Source: Lyngbya sp. CCAP 1446/10
GTDB lineage: Bacteria > Cyanobacteriota > Cyanobacteriia > Cyanobacteriales > Microcoleaceae
Reading direction: 5' to 3'
DNA: 64,000 bases
NCBI RefSeq assembly: GCF_026130175.1
Contig: NZ_JAIGNI010000010.1
Location: 60,885 to 124,884 of the forward strand
Shown: positions 8,788 through 17,494 of the stretch, piece by piece
How positions within the stretch are numbered: the first letter of the stretch is position 1
How the letters are laid out: each line of letters opens with the position of its first letter
Made by a program: the position numbers and the translations under genes
Notes under the pieces: generated by a model
Told to the model about the DNA's origin: nothing
Databases searched by the model: none
Seen by the model: only the letters and a program-made list of their open reading frames with translations

Positions 8788-11415
8788 TTATTGTGGCGGT
8801 TCTTGATAGGCTGGTTCTTGATAGGCTGGTTCTTGATAAGCAGGTTCTTGATAGGCTGGCTCTTGATAAGCAGGTTCGCGATACCGGGGTTGAGGATTGG
8901 GATTGTAAGGTACGATCGCACCATCCTCATTGACAATCATCCCTCGAATAATCTCGTTGGGCTTGACCGGTTTTGCCTTAATACTGCCTTTGCGGCCCTC
9001 CAACTTCGGCAACTTCGGAAACTCCTCAACCGGCATTCCTTTGACAGCTTGACTCATAAAATCGCGCCAATTATAAGCAGCCGTACCGCTAGTTCCCCCC
9101 GTCGGATAATTGTCATCATTCCCCAGCCAAACCCCAGTCACCACCTGCGGAATATAACCGATAAACCACAAATCCCGCACATTTTCTGAAGTACCAGTTT
9201 TGCCAGCAACAGCCCGATCGGCTAAAGCAGCAGGCCCGCCCGTACCCCCAGTCACCACACCCTCCAACATCCAAGTAGTAATCGCAGCACTATCCTTATC
9301 CAAAACCCGCTTTGGTTTAAAATCAGCCTGATAAATCACATCTCCCCGCTGATTAATTACCTTAGTAATTCCGTGCGCTTCAATAAAATTACCTTGGGAT
9401 GCCAAAGTACCGTAAGCATTAGTTAACTCCAGCAAATTCACCTCAGAAGAACCCAAAGCCAGGGAATAAATCGGACTTAATTTAGACTTAATTCCCATAT
9501 CGTGGGCTAATTTCATCGCCGGTTCAAAGCCGACATCGACCAACACCTTCACCGCCACCACATTCACCGACGCCCTCAAAGCGTCAGACATCGATCGCCA
9601 ACCGCTAAACTTTTTCCCGTAATTATTCGGTTGATAGCCGTCGAAAATAATGGGCTCATCTTCATAGCTGTCGTAAGGCGAAAAACCGGCTGCTATCCCC
9701 GCGGCATAAACCAACCCCTTAAAAGTCGATCCGGGCTGCCGCAAAGCCTGCGTAGCGCGATTAAACTGACTTTCCTTAAAATTTCCGCCGCCGACTAGCG
9801 CTTTAACTTCCCCTGTTTTAGTTTCTATCGAAACCAAAGCCGCCTGTTCAAAACCCTGACGGCGGCCATCAACCTCGATCGCATCTTTAACCACCTTTTC
9901 CGCTATTTTCTGCCACTTCAAATCCACCGTCGTCTCGACAGTCAAGCCACCCGATTCCAAAGCATCCTTAGAAACATAGCGCGGCAATTCCTTGCGAATG
10001 TAACTAGCAAAATAAGGCGCCATCACTTGAAATCGCTTCGGTGCACTTGGTTTAACAGTCATAGGTTCTGCCATCGCCTCCTTCGCCTGGGACTCTGTAA
10101 TTACCTTTGCTTCCTGCATTTGTTTGAGCACAATATTGCGGCGTTCCTTAGCAACATTCGGATTAACCAAAGGCGAATATTCACTCGGTGCCGGAGGCAA
10201 ACCCGCCAAAGTTGCCATCTCTGCCAAAGTTAATTTATCGACTGTTTTGCTAAAGAAAACCCAAGCCGCATCTCCCACCCCGTAAGCATCCGACCCCAAA
10301 TAAACCAAATTTAAATATCTTTCTAAAACTTGGTCTTTACTCAACTCCCGCTCTATTTTCTGAGCTAAAAGTGCCTCCCGAACCTTTCGCTTAAGACTTC
10401 TTTCTTGATTGAGAAAAACCACGCGAGCCAATTGTTGAGTAATGGTACTGCCGCCCTGCACCAAATCTCTCGCTATCAAATTAGAAGCGATCGATCGCAC
10501 AATACCTTGATAATCCACCCCGCCATGTTCGTAAAAACGGCGGTCTTCGATAGAAATAAAAGCTTTCTTCAACAAATCGGGAATTTCATTAAGTTTTAGC
10601 TTATCTCTAGTTGCGGGCCCCGACTGCAATAAAATCGTATTATCTGCCGCCTTAATTGTCAGCGTTCCATCACGGTTAAAAGCCGACAAATCGTTAACAT
10701 CCGGCAAACCTTTATCTAAGGTGTGCAAAATCCATAAACCGTATATTAAAGCGCCACCGCCCATACTAGCCACACCTATGGCTATCCAAAATCTCGGGCG
10801 GCGGGACAGGAGTTTTTTTAACTTTTTCTGTGGTTTTATATCTTCCTGCGGTGCGCTATTTTCCGGTAGATCAGTATTTATTGGCAGTTGGGTGTCCGCC
10901 AGCGCGCTATTTTCTGGTAATTCAGTATTGATTTGTTCCAGTTGGGTGTGCGGCAGCGCGCTATTTTCCCGTAATTTGCGACTATTGTATCTCTGGGATT
11001 TTTTGGGTGATTTAGTTCTGTGCCCACTCAATCCCGGCTGCAACAATTCTCTTCCCTTTGCTTGCAACGTAGTAATTAGAGGCTCAATTTCCAACCAAAT
11101 AATTAAGCGCCTCAACCCTTGCCAATTGCGCTGGACTCTTGGATATTCATCGTCTTCTGAGTCAGAATAATATTCTGATGCTAATTCTGACTCTTCTGGA
11201 GGTTCAGCATCTTCTGATACCACATAATCCGATCGCGCATCTGTTGTCTGTGCAGACAATTGATCCGGAGATGGCGGCGAGTTTAGCCCGGTGCTATTGG
11301 CAGCATTTGGCGATTCTAGATCGGAATTACCGCCTACTCCCTTAGTGACTTTGCTCAATTTATACTTAATATTTGAGAAAAATTCTGACACGTTCAGACC
11401 TTCATACCTCATCAA
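8788..11415 (-). CDS. Class A penicillin-binding protein (PBP1-type glycosyltransferase/transpeptidase)
   Basis: This 875-aa protein polymerises and crosslinks peptidoglycan. Order: an unusually long cytoplasmic N-tail (1-205) rich in Asp, Glu and Ser with an internal repeat (LPENSAL, LPENSAP); one membrane helix at about 208-230; the GT51 domain with catalytic E290 in ISIEDRRFYEHGG and QGGSTITQQLAR; then the transpeptidase domain with S563-TFK566, S616-V-N618 and K739-TG741. All catalytic motifs are intact. The C-terminus ends in six YQEPA-like pentapeptides encoded by a 15-bp DNA repeat (about 8796-8885). The start may be either of two adjacent ATGs. It is followed downstream by the hairpin shared with rsmB. 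Confidence 0.95.
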   Translation of the reverse strand: MMRYEGLNVSEFFSNIKYKLSKVTKGVGGNSDLESPNAANSTGLNSPPSPDQLSAQTTDARSDYVVSEDAEPPEESELASEYYSDSEDDEYPRVQRNWQGLRRLIIWLEIEPLITTLQAKGRELLQPGLSGHRTKSPKKSQRYNSRKLRENSALPHTQLEQINTELPENSALADTQLPINTDLPENSAPQEDIKPQKKLKKLLSRRPRFWIAIGVASMGGGALIYGLWILHTLDKGLPDVNDLSAFNRDGTLTIKAADNTILLQSGPATRDKLKLNEIPDLLKKAFISIEDRRFYEHGGVDYQGIVRSIASNLIARDLVQGGSTITQQLARVVFLNQERSLKRKVREALLAQKIERELSKDQVLERYLNLVYLGSDAYGVGDAAWVFFSKTVDKLTLAEMATLAGLPPAPSEYSPLVNPNVAKERRNIVLKQMQEAKVITESQAKEAMAEPMTVKPSAPKRFQVMAPYFASYIRKELPRYVSKDALESGGLTVETTVDLKWQKIAEKVVKDAIEVDGRRQGFEQAALVSIETKTGEVKALVGGGNFKESQFNRATQALRQPGSTFKGLVYAAGIAAGFSPYDSYEDEPIIFDGYQPNNYGKKFSGWRSMSDALRASVNVVAVKVLVDVGFEPAMKLAHDMGIKSKLSPIYSLALGSSEVNLLELTNAYGTLASQGNFIEAHGITKVINQRGDVIYQADFKPKRVLDKDSAAITTWMLEGVVTGGTGGPAALADRAVAGKTGTSENVRDLWFIGYIPQVVTGVWLGNDDNYPTGGTSGTAAYNWRDFMSQAVKGMPVEEFPKLPKLEGRKGSIKAKPVKPNEIIRGMIVNEDGAIVPYNPNPQPRYREPAYQEPAYQEPAYQEPAYQEPAYQEPPQ
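8796..8885 (-). repeat. 15-bp coding repeat (YQEPA pentapeptides)
   Basis: Six units of about 15 bp at the 3' end of the PBP gene encode YREPA, YQEPA x4 and a final YQEPP. The period is a multiple of 3, so length can vary without frameshift. Confidence 0.85.
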
Positions 11416-11418
11416 TTT

Positions 11419-11475
11419 AAGTTAAAAATTAAAAATTAAAAAGGCGAGCCATCTTCAATTTTTAATTTTTAACTT
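11419..11475. repeat. A/T-rich perfect inverted repeat
   Basis: AAGTTAAAAATTAAAAATT (11419-11437) and its exact complement at 11457-11475, with a 19-nt loop. It lies just upstream of the PBP start. It is built from the TTAAAAA heptamer-type repeat; a cruciform or regulatory role is possible but unproven. Confidence 0.7.
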
Positions 11476-11508
11476 GATATTTTGTATCCAAGAACACTGT
11501 GCAGAGTC

Positions 11509-11561
11509 TTGAGTTATCTATTTTAAGCTAAAAACTCTTTAACTCAAAATAGATAACTCAA
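11509..11561. terminator. Likely chlG terminator (16-bp perfect stem)
   Basis: TTGAGTTATCTATTTT (11509-11524) pairs perfectly with AAAATAGATAACTCAA (11546-11561). It sits 9 bp past the chlG stop on the minus strand and separates chlG from the PBP gene. Confidence 0.6.
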
Positions 11562-11569
11562 AATTCTTC

Positions 11570-12580
11570 TCAACCAGCATGGCCTAGCGCCAAACCCGCT
11601 ACCAGCATACCCAACACCAGGAAAGGCTGAGCACTTGCCTGATATTTAACATCATTTTCCAGGGGATTGCGCAAAAAGTACATATCCTGAAAAGTGATTT
11701 GGGGAACGATCAGCAGCAAGAGAATGACAGCGTAAAGGTTTTGGTCAATGCTGATCAGGTAGCCTGCTATCCCTGCTTGAAATATGTCGATCATCAACAC
11801 GCAAATCCAAGCTGCGGTGTCGATGCCAAACATCACTGGCAAAGATTTTAACCCTAATTGGCGATCGCCCTCAACACTTTTGAAATCATTAACTATCGCA
11901 ATCCCCAGCCCTGCCAAACTGTAAAACAGGGTCAAAACCATAATGGTGGGATTTAGTGTACCAAACAAAGCTTGACCAGCCCACCAAGGCAGGGCAATGT
12001 AACTAGCACCCAGGGCATAATTGCCCAACCAGCCATTCTGCTTGAGTTTCAGCGGTGGCGCAGAGTAGATGTAAGCCAAAAATGCGCCGCCGAGAGTCAA
12101 AACAGTCATGATCGGGAATTCATGACCCGCCCACAAGTCTAGAGCATAGGCTACCGCAATGCCTGCGACTAATAATACCAAAATTTGCGTTACTACTTGA
12201 GGAATCGAGATGATACCAGAAGGAATCGGACGGTAGGGCTCGTTAATTGCGTCGATGTCGCGATCGTAAAAATCGTTCAAAGTTTGAGTGTAGCCAGTCA
12301 GCAAAGGCCCTGACATCAACATACACGCTGCGGCGATCGCAAAATTCTCTAAATTCCAAACATAGTTTCCCGAAGAAGCCGCCCCGCACACCACGCCCCA
12401 CATCAGGGGAATCCAGGTAATCGGTTTCATCAGTTGCAAGCGAATCTTCCAGATGGAAGTTTCCCCGCTAGAGGCCCCTTTCATACCCAACATTTGCCGA
12501 GTTTTGGCACTGCGGCTTTCGGTAGCAGTGCTTGGAGGTGTGGGTTCTGGGGTGATTTGGGATGGAGGAGAGTCAGACAT
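11570..12580 (-). CDS. chlG: Chlorophyll synthase ChlG
   Basis: This 336-aa integral membrane UbiA-type prenyltransferase attaches a geranylgeranyl or phytyl tail to chlorophyllide a in the thylakoid membrane, the last step of chlorophyll a synthesis. The first Asp-rich site is NDFYDRDIDAINEPYRPIPS (about 112-131) and the second is NDFKSVEGDRQLGLKSLP. Several hydrophobic helices follow, as in the family, and the length is typical. The N-terminal 30 residues are Pro/Ser/Thr-rich and variable. It is monocistronic with a strong stem-loop after the stop. The fit to cyanobacterial ChlG (rather than bacteriochlorophyll synthase or UbiA) rests on the NEPYRPIPSG block and is strong. Confidence 0.96.
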   Translation of the reverse strand: MSDSPPSQITPEPTPPSTATESRSAKTRQMLGMKGASSGETSIWKIRLQLMKPITWIPLMWGVVCGAASSGNYVWNLENFAIAAACMLMSGPLLTGYTQTLNDFYDRDIDAINEPYRPIPSGIISIPQVVTQILVLLVAGIAVAYALDLWAGHEFPIMTVLTLGGAFLAYIYSAPPLKLKQNGWLGNYALGASYIALPWWAGQALFGTLNPTIMVLTLFYSLAGLGIAIVNDFKSVEGDRQLGLKSLPVMFGIDTAAWICVLMIDIFQAGIAGYLISIDQNLYAVILLLLIVPQITFQDMYFLRNPLENDVKYQASAQPFLVLGMLVAGLALGHAG

Positions 12581-12968
12581 AAGTGTGATGTGAGCGGTAC
12601 TGCTACTATTGTCTAGTTTTTGGTTTCAATAATAATTCTGTAGGACACCACTGATATTTCAGGCATCGTCTGGAAAACTTACCCAGGATTGGAGTTGATG
12701 CTAGAGAAAAATCTGGGTTTTACCAATATATTTAAATATCATTATTTTGTGAAAATGTCAAGAGGAGCAATAGTCAGTTGACAGTTGACAATTGACAATT
12801 GACAGTCTTCGTAGGGTGTCTAGCCATTTTTAAACTCTCGGATTCAATCGCAGATTAAGGCAGATTAACACAGATTAACGCAGATAATTTCAAGATATGT
12901 CTGTGAATGGCAATCTGATCTGGAATTGCTCGCCCGCGTACTTCACTTAATTGAGAAATGCTATGCCG
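12581..12968. other. 388-bp non-coding spacer with short repeats
   Basis: No convincing gene. It holds a TTGACAG/TTGACAA heptamer array at 12774-12806 and a run of CAGATTAA(C/G) units at about 12850-12887. It contains the promoter region of chlG, whose elements I cannot pick out reliably. Confidence 0.6.
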
Positions 12969-13445
12969 TTAAATCGTCTCATCGGGCAGAAACTCTGGCA
13001 GAAATTCAGAATCTAGAAGCTGGACAGCAGAGTAGATACATGATGGCGGAAACCTGTCTACAGATAATCCAGTTTTAGCACTTGCTTGTTCTACTGCATC
13101 CGCATAACATTCAGCCAAAATTTCTTCAAGATATGGTTTGAGACTGGGAGAATCTTTTAGGGTTTTGCGAATGCGTCTGCGATGTTCAACAATGCTGCCT
13201 TTCCAACTACCACTTCTTCGATCCGGTTGAAATTGCCACTTCAGCAAGTGTAGGATAATTACCACAAGATTGCTTTCTAAACTCCGGCGTTCGCTTCGCC
13301 CCATGTCTTCTATTTCTGCAATCAAGTTTTCCCATTCGATGTTTGAAAAGTCGCGAATCCGCAACTTTTCTACAGTGGTTTCAATCCATCTGAGGTAATC
13401 GGTATCATACAATTTATGTCGATTAAATTCTAATTTTGTTGTCAT
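12969..13445 (-). CDS. DUF29 domain-containing protein
   Basis: This 158-aa soluble protein matches the DUF29 pattern common in cyanobacteria: LYDTDYLRWIETTVEKLRIR near the N-terminus, IEWENLIAEIEDMGRSERRS, the helix SNLVVIILHLLKWQFQPDRR, and SWKGSIVEHRRRIRKTL, ending with an aromatic/Pro-rich segment. Function is unknown for the family. I chose the ATG at 13445, which has AGGAA 7 nt upstream, over a TTG at 13466. It stands alone, next to a palindromic element. Confidence 0.85.
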   Translation of the reverse strand: MTTKLEFNRHKLYDTDYLRWIETTVEKLRIRDFSNIEWENLIAEIEDMGRSERRSLESNLVVIILHLLKWQFQPDRRSGSWKGSIVEHRRRIRKTLKDSPSLKPYLEEILAECYADAVEQASAKTGLSVDRFPPSCIYSAVQLLDSEFLPEFLPDETI

Positions 13446-13478
13446 AACTTGTTCCTGATTCAACAATTCCGACAGTTT

Positions 13479-13575
13479 CAGGACTTACGCACAGGGGCAA
13501 GAAACCCGGTTTTTACGAGTTTTGCGTCGAGTCACGAGAAATCTAGTCACAAACCGGGTTTCTGATCTCTGCGTG
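13479..13575. repeat. Palindromic element, ACCGGGTTT family, copy B
   Basis: Arms AGAAACCCGGTTT (13500-13512) and AAACCGGGTTTCT (13551-13563), flanked by CAGGACTTACGCAC on the left and TGCGTGCGTC on the right. Related to copies at 7298-7386 and 42618-42716. Confidence 0.8.
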
Positions 13576-13654
13576 CGTCAAACTCTTGTGGATCGTTGAT
13601 CCTACCCCGCCCCGAATATAAAATATAAATGAGCGACAGCTTAACAACGACCAA

Positions 13655-14359
13655 TTAACAAATATGGCGGTATGAATCAAAAGGCAATCCCGTCCGCCGC
13701 TTCACGTCAACAACTGATTTATATGCGCCTTTAATCTGCCTTTCTCTAACTATTGTTTCAGCAACAACGCGATCTAAACCGCTTTGAATCAACTCTTCCG
13801 GTGAAAGAATATTTAACCGTTTCCAAGTAAACTGGGATTCTTTTTGATAATTGTAGCTGAAGCAAATCATCGGGGCGATGCGTCGGACGTGACTTTCGGG
13901 AACTCCGGCGATTTGCGATAACTCTTCGGCGTGGGTAAAAAGGTAGCCTTCGTTTTGCAAAGATTCAATATCGTTAGCATAGACGATCGGCAAACCCAAG
14001 ATTCTCACCATATCATCTTTGGTGCACTCGTTAATATCTATTTTGCCGCGCAGATTAGCAAGTTCTGCGGCATTTGTTGCAGTTGCAGGAACCAGCAAAC
14101 CTCTGGGTGCGGTTTTGATCAGATAGCGCTTTTTCAAAGCAAAGGCAGTGACAATTTGAGCGATCCAAACGAGGGTGCCCAAATTAGGTGAAGAAGATAG
14201 TGCTAGTGCTGCTAAAGTAATGCCAACACCCCATCCCATCCAACTGCGAATATTTGTTTTTTGGCCTGCATAGGCGATCGCCAATCCGCCGAAGTAGGGA
14301 ATAAAAGAATACCACACCCAGTTGGGAGTTTGACGCAGCCAGTATAAATCTTGAGACAC
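13655..14359 (-). CDS. Membrane-anchored helix-hairpin-helix (ComEA-like) protein
   Basis: This 234-aa protein starts with two hydrophobic helices (about 13-32 and 40-75), then carries two helix-hairpin-helix segments: KIDINECTKDDMVRILGLPI (about 105-124) and LNILSPEELIQSGLDRVVAE with IKGAYKSVVDVKRRTGLP near the end. This arrangement resembles ComEA-type HhH units that bind DNA non-specifically, but the membrane part and spacing differ from exogenous-DNA receptor ComEA, and no other competence gene is adjacent. A role in DNA handling at the membrane is inference. ATG start; no clear Shine-Dalgarno. Confidence 0.75.
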   Translation of the reverse strand: MSQDLYWLRQTPNWVWYSFIPYFGGLAIAYAGQKTNIRSWMGWGVGITLAALALSSSPNLGTLVWIAQIVTAFALKKRYLIKTAPRGLLVPATATNAAELANLRGKIDINECTKDDMVRILGLPIVYANDIESLQNEGYLFTHAEELSQIAGVPESHVRRIAPMICFSYNYQKESQFTWKRLNILSPEELIQSGLDRVVAETIVRERQIKGAYKSVVDVKRRTGLPFDSYRHIC

Positions 14360-14480
14360 TTTAGTTCTATCCTCGATCTACTTTTATTTGATTCTTATTT
14401 AAATCCCACCCTTTTTCGAGTGGATTCTGTTCTTTCTTCTTCCTTATTTTTACCTAGAGGGAAAGCGAACCCGAAAGGCT

Positions 14481-14518
14481 CTTTTCCTTCTTCCTTCTTC
14501 CTTCTTCCTTCTTCCTTC
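14481..14518. repeat. Heptanucleotide array (CTTCTTC)n
   Basis: Five to six units of a 7-bp repeat ending 5 bp before the stop codon of the TM2 gene. The same motif recurs at 19014-19048 and, inverted, at 49467-49515. Confidence 0.85.
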
Positions 14519-14523
14519 ACAAA

Positions 14524-14871
14524 TTACAATTCTCGCAGCAGTTTTTGGCGTTTTTCTTCATATTCTTCGGCGGTAATTGCGCCCATATCATAAAGTCCTT
14601 TCAATTCTGCGATCGCCCCAGTCACATCTTTTGCCCCTCTGAGGGCATACCCAGACGGCAACACTCCGGCATTGTACTGTACTTGAAAAGCTTGTTCCGA
14701 CATCAGCAGCAGGCCGATAAAATCGAAAAATGCGAACAGTGACGGAATTAATGTCCAAGAAAATAGCAAATAAAATACTCCTGCTACATTGTTACCCAAA
14801 TAAAATTTGTGTCCTCCGAAACCTCCGATAAAGAAAGCTAACACAACTGCTACGGTTTTATCTTTTACCAT
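14524..14871 (-). CDS. TM2 domain protein with C-terminal SHOCT-like motif
   Basis: This 115-aa protein has a TM2 domain at residues 1-60: two membrane helices around the GGFGGHKFYLGNN turn. A short linker is followed by IAELKGLYDMGAITAEEYEEKRQKLL (about 88-113), matching the SHOCT oligomerisation motif. Small inner-membrane protein of unknown function; this architecture is widespread in bacteria. ATG start with MVKDKTVAVVLAFF, well conserved in the family. A heptamer array lies directly past the stop. Confidence 0.85.
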   Translation of the reverse strand: MVKDKTVAVVLAFFIGGFGGHKFYLGNNVAGVFYLLFSWTLIPSLFAFFDFIGLLLMSEQAFQVQYNAGVLPSGYALRGAKDVTGAIAELKGLYDMGAITAEEYEEKRQKLLREL

Positions 14872-15044
14872 TTTTACTTTTCCCCAGTTTTTTACTTTAA
14901 CTTGTGCGATCGACCTTTAACGATCGAGTTCAGTAATCTTATGACTAATTTTTACCAGAAATAATTGGTTGAAAGCCGGAACCCTTGTAGTAAAACATTA
15001 AAACAAGACTATTCATTACTCCAATCCTCTTTCTTCTTTTGTCA

Positions 15045-15093
15045 AGTGCTGTCAACTGTCAACTGTCAACAGTCAACTGTCAACTGTCAACTG
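15045..15093. repeat. Heptanucleotide array (CAACTGT)n
   Basis: Six imperfect 7-bp units ending a few bases before the stop of the small membrane protein gene. Same family as arrays at 37740-37812, 41646-41705 and 57866-57942. Confidence 0.85.
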
Positions 15094-15099
15094 AATGAA

Positions 15100-15312
15100 T
15101 CATTTATTTGGGTTTTTACGAAACTTGGACATCGCAAAATACAGGATAACTATACCGGCTTGAGCCTGTAGAATGACAAAGTAACCTCTCCAGAAATAAT
15201 CGAGTTCGCTACTTGCATTCAGAGAAAATATTAAAGTGCCTAGGGCTGCGTAGGGTGCGAAACGCATCCAACTCGGCGTTCTCTCTAACTTGCGGCTGTT
15301 AAAATTGCTCAT
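15100..15312 (-). CDS. Small hypothetical membrane protein
   Basis: About 70 aa with two predicted hydrophobic helices: FAPYAALGTLIFSLNAS and YFWRGYFVILQAQAGIVILYFAM, ending in a basic tail SKFRKNPNK. I do not recognise a family. The start at 15312 (MSNFNSRK) is one of three in-frame options; ATG at 15324 and TTG at 15330 are also open, and none has a clear Shine-Dalgarno. Its hydrophobic pattern and length make it a plausible real gene. Confidence 0.55.
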   Translation of the reverse strand: MSNFNSRKLERTPSWMRFAPYAALGTLIFSLNASSELDYFWRGYFVILQAQAGIVILYFAMSKFRKNPNK

Positions 15313-15497
15313 TAGTTCGACCATCCACAAAAACCGGACAAGGTATTACTTCCATGTTAAGACAAGTTTTTCCGTTTAGCTTCCAGATTTGGGAGTAAAT
15401 TTAAGCTCAGGTGCGGGCGGCGCACCTGCCTAACTTCCTATTTCTCAAATTTGTGAAAAAAGCAAGGTTAATTCACAATTATTAACAACCGCCCGAA

Positions 15498-17090
15498 TTA
15501 ACTCGCGCCGCCGCCCAAAAGAAACAGACTCAAGAGAGTGCCGCTATTCCAAAGACTGTGGAGAAGCATGGGGGCGAGGAGATTGCGCGATCGCGTGTAC
15601 ACAAACCCCAACACCGCCCCCAACGTCGCCAAAGGCAGAATCTCAGAGACACTCAGGTGAGCCACCGCAAACAAGAAAGCCGAAGCTGCGATCGCCCCGG
15701 AAACAGGCAAATAGCGAGTCAGAGAAGGCAGTAGAAAGCCCCGAAACACGATTTCCTCAAAAACCGGAGCGGCGATCGCAGCAGTGCCGAAAAACACCGC
15801 CAGAGCCACGTTATCCCTACCTTCAAGGACGATCGGCAAAATCGGATTACTGCCACCTTGTCCCTGCCAGAATTGCTGATTGATCAACGACACCACAACC
15901 ACCAAAGGCAAAGCAACCAAATAGCCGCCAAAACCCCACAAAAACCAATTTCCCCGCCAATTAATCCGAAACCAACCATCAGGCAAAGGGAAAAAAGACT
16001 TAATTGAAAAATACAGTACCGAAAGCCCGCCAGCCGACAGCAACAAATAAGTAGCAAAGATATAAAAAGCCTTTTCGCGCGGGTCAAAAGTAGCAGGATT
16101 CAGCTTGAGAACAGCCAGAGAAACTGGCAGTAATAAATAGGGAATCAAGATTTGCCCGACAAAGAAAAAGCCGACCACAAGCACCTGCCAAACAATCTCG
16201 CCATCCCAAGGCACATCCCAAGCCAAGCTCCCATTTCGCGCCAACAGCGGCCCGGAATCTGCTTGATCTAACTGCTTCCGTTGCAACAGCCACTGCACAG
16301 TCAAACCAACCAGCAAAACCGTGCCAATACAAAGAGAGATAGCCGGAACACCGACAATAATTGCCAACTTTTCTATAGCTTGTTCAGCCGTTACTTGCTC
16401 AGCAGCTTGCAGCGCCACTAGCTCCTTAGAACGTTCTTGCAGCTTGTAAAGTTGAGCTAAAGCGCGATAGCGAAACCAGCCGTCCAAAGACTTTTGAATC
16501 CGTGGCTCCGCATCCGGCAAAAGTTGAGGTGGATTGCTCCAAATTCCCGTTAAAACCTGAGCACTTGCCACGGAAGGGTCGGCATCAACGTCAGTTTTGT
16601 ACCGCGTAACTAAACTTTTCCAAGTTTGGATCGCCTCATCATTTTTGCCGCTAGTTGCCTGCAAAATTCCCAGGCGCAACTCAAGTTCATTTAACAGCGT
16701 TGACTGTTGAATCACTAACTCTTGTACAGCCTTTTTTTGTGCAGATTTGATAGCAGGATTTTCCGATTTCGATACCAGTGTCGGCGGAATTTCTTTAAGT
16801 TGTGATTGAGTTATTTTGAGAGTTTTTTGAGTCGAGTCTCGCGCTTCTTGATATTGCGTCAAAGCCGTATTTAAAGGATCAGAACCGATAATATTGTTGC
16901 GCGCTGAACTTAAATTAGCACTAGAATTATTTTCTCCTTGCCACTCCGAGGCGTGTAGCAGCAAATTTGTCTGATAGAGTTCCAGCCGGCTTTGAATTTG
17001 CGGCTCATTCCAACTAGCAAGTAAAGATAAACCGACCAGGGCGATCGCGATCGCTGTTAAAATACCTAAAATTATCCGCTTCAGTGTCAT
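15498..17090 (-). CDS. CPBP family intramembrane glutamic endopeptidase
   Basis: This 530-aa membrane protein has the CPBP/Abi (CAAX protease-like) domain in its C-terminal 200 residues: EEIVFRG (EExxxR motif 1), FAVAHLSVSEILPLATLGA with the motif-2 histidine, and LLHSLWNSGT with the motif-3 H and N. The N-terminal 230 residues are an anchored region with helical, TPR-like character (LNELELRLGILQATSGKNDEAIQTWKSL), a common cyanobacterial extension. Substrate unknown; it likely acts in the plasma or thylakoid membrane. Adjacent genes are unrelated. All catalytic motifs are present, so an active protease is expected. Confidence 0.88.
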   Translation of the reverse strand: MTLKRIILGILTAIAIALVGLSLLASWNEPQIQSRLELYQTNLLLHASEWQGENNSSANLSSARNNIIGSDPLNTALTQYQEARDSTQKTLKITQSQLKEIPPTLVSKSENPAIKSAQKKAVQELVIQQSTLLNELELRLGILQATSGKNDEAIQTWKSLVTRYKTDVDADPSVASAQVLTGIWSNPPQLLPDAEPRIQKSLDGWFRYRALAQLYKLQERSKELVALQAAEQVTAEQAIEKLAIIVGVPAISLCIGTVLLVGLTVQWLLQRKQLDQADSGPLLARNGSLAWDVPWDGEIVWQVLVVGFFFVGQILIPYLLLPVSLAVLKLNPATFDPREKAFYIFATYLLLSAGGLSVLYFSIKSFFPLPDGWFRINWRGNWFLWGFGGYLVALPLVVVVSLINQQFWQGQGGSNPILPIVLEGRDNVALAVFFGTAAIAAPVFEEIVFRGFLLPSLTRYLPVSGAIAASAFLFAVAHLSVSEILPLATLGAVLGFVYTRSRNLLAPMLLHSLWNSGTLLSLFLLGGGAS

Positions 17091-17250
17091 TCCTGCTTTC
17101 CGTCCCGCGCGAATCTGTGGCTAAATCTTGTCCGTCTTTAATCATAGGTCGTTGCAGTCGAGAGTATCCCCTCTACTGGTAAAATTTCACTGGCTGATCT
17201 TTTTGACTCGCCTCGCACCCTTCGACTGGGTAAGGTACGCACCGCAAGGC

Positions 17251-17396
17251 GTGTCAACAACCAGCTCAAACGTAGTATCAGTCTACAGTTTGACGACTAG
17301 GCCCCGATCCCCCCTAGCCCCCCTTAAGAAGGGGGGGACAGGAAACGCTCAAAGTCCCCCTTCTTAAGGGGGATTTAGGGGGATCGAGACTAGGCT
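17251..17396 (+). repeat. 146-bp palindromic element, copy 1
   Basis: Begins GTGTCAACAACCAGCTCAAA, then a long imperfect inverted repeat centred on CCCCTTAAGAAGGGGG. An inverted 146-bp copy with the same ends occurs at 60861-61006 and a variant at 28672-28870. The shared non-palindromic flank shows this is a defined mobile-like unit, not just a G/C-rich hairpin. No ORF inside. Confidence 0.85.
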
Positions 17397-17458
17397 AAAA
17401 GCGAGATTTTTCAATGAGGTAAGGTGTGCACCGCGCAGCCTTCGACTCGGTAGCAGCG

Positions 17459-17492
17459 TAAATCTAAAATCTAAAATCTAAAATCTAAAATC
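17459..17492. repeat. Heptanucleotide array (CTAAAAT)n
   Basis: Four to five 7-bp units that end 2 bp before the ATG of the phosphatase gene, where a ribosome-binding site would normally lie. Similar arrays at 42556-42580 and 47319-47356. Confidence 0.85.
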
Positions 17493-17494
17493 GA

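Noticed and set aside
8686..9189. 167-aa ORF over the PBP C-terminal repeats
   Set aside because: Antisense to the well-supported PBP gene; its repeated FLIGWFLI is the reverse of the YQEPA repeat.
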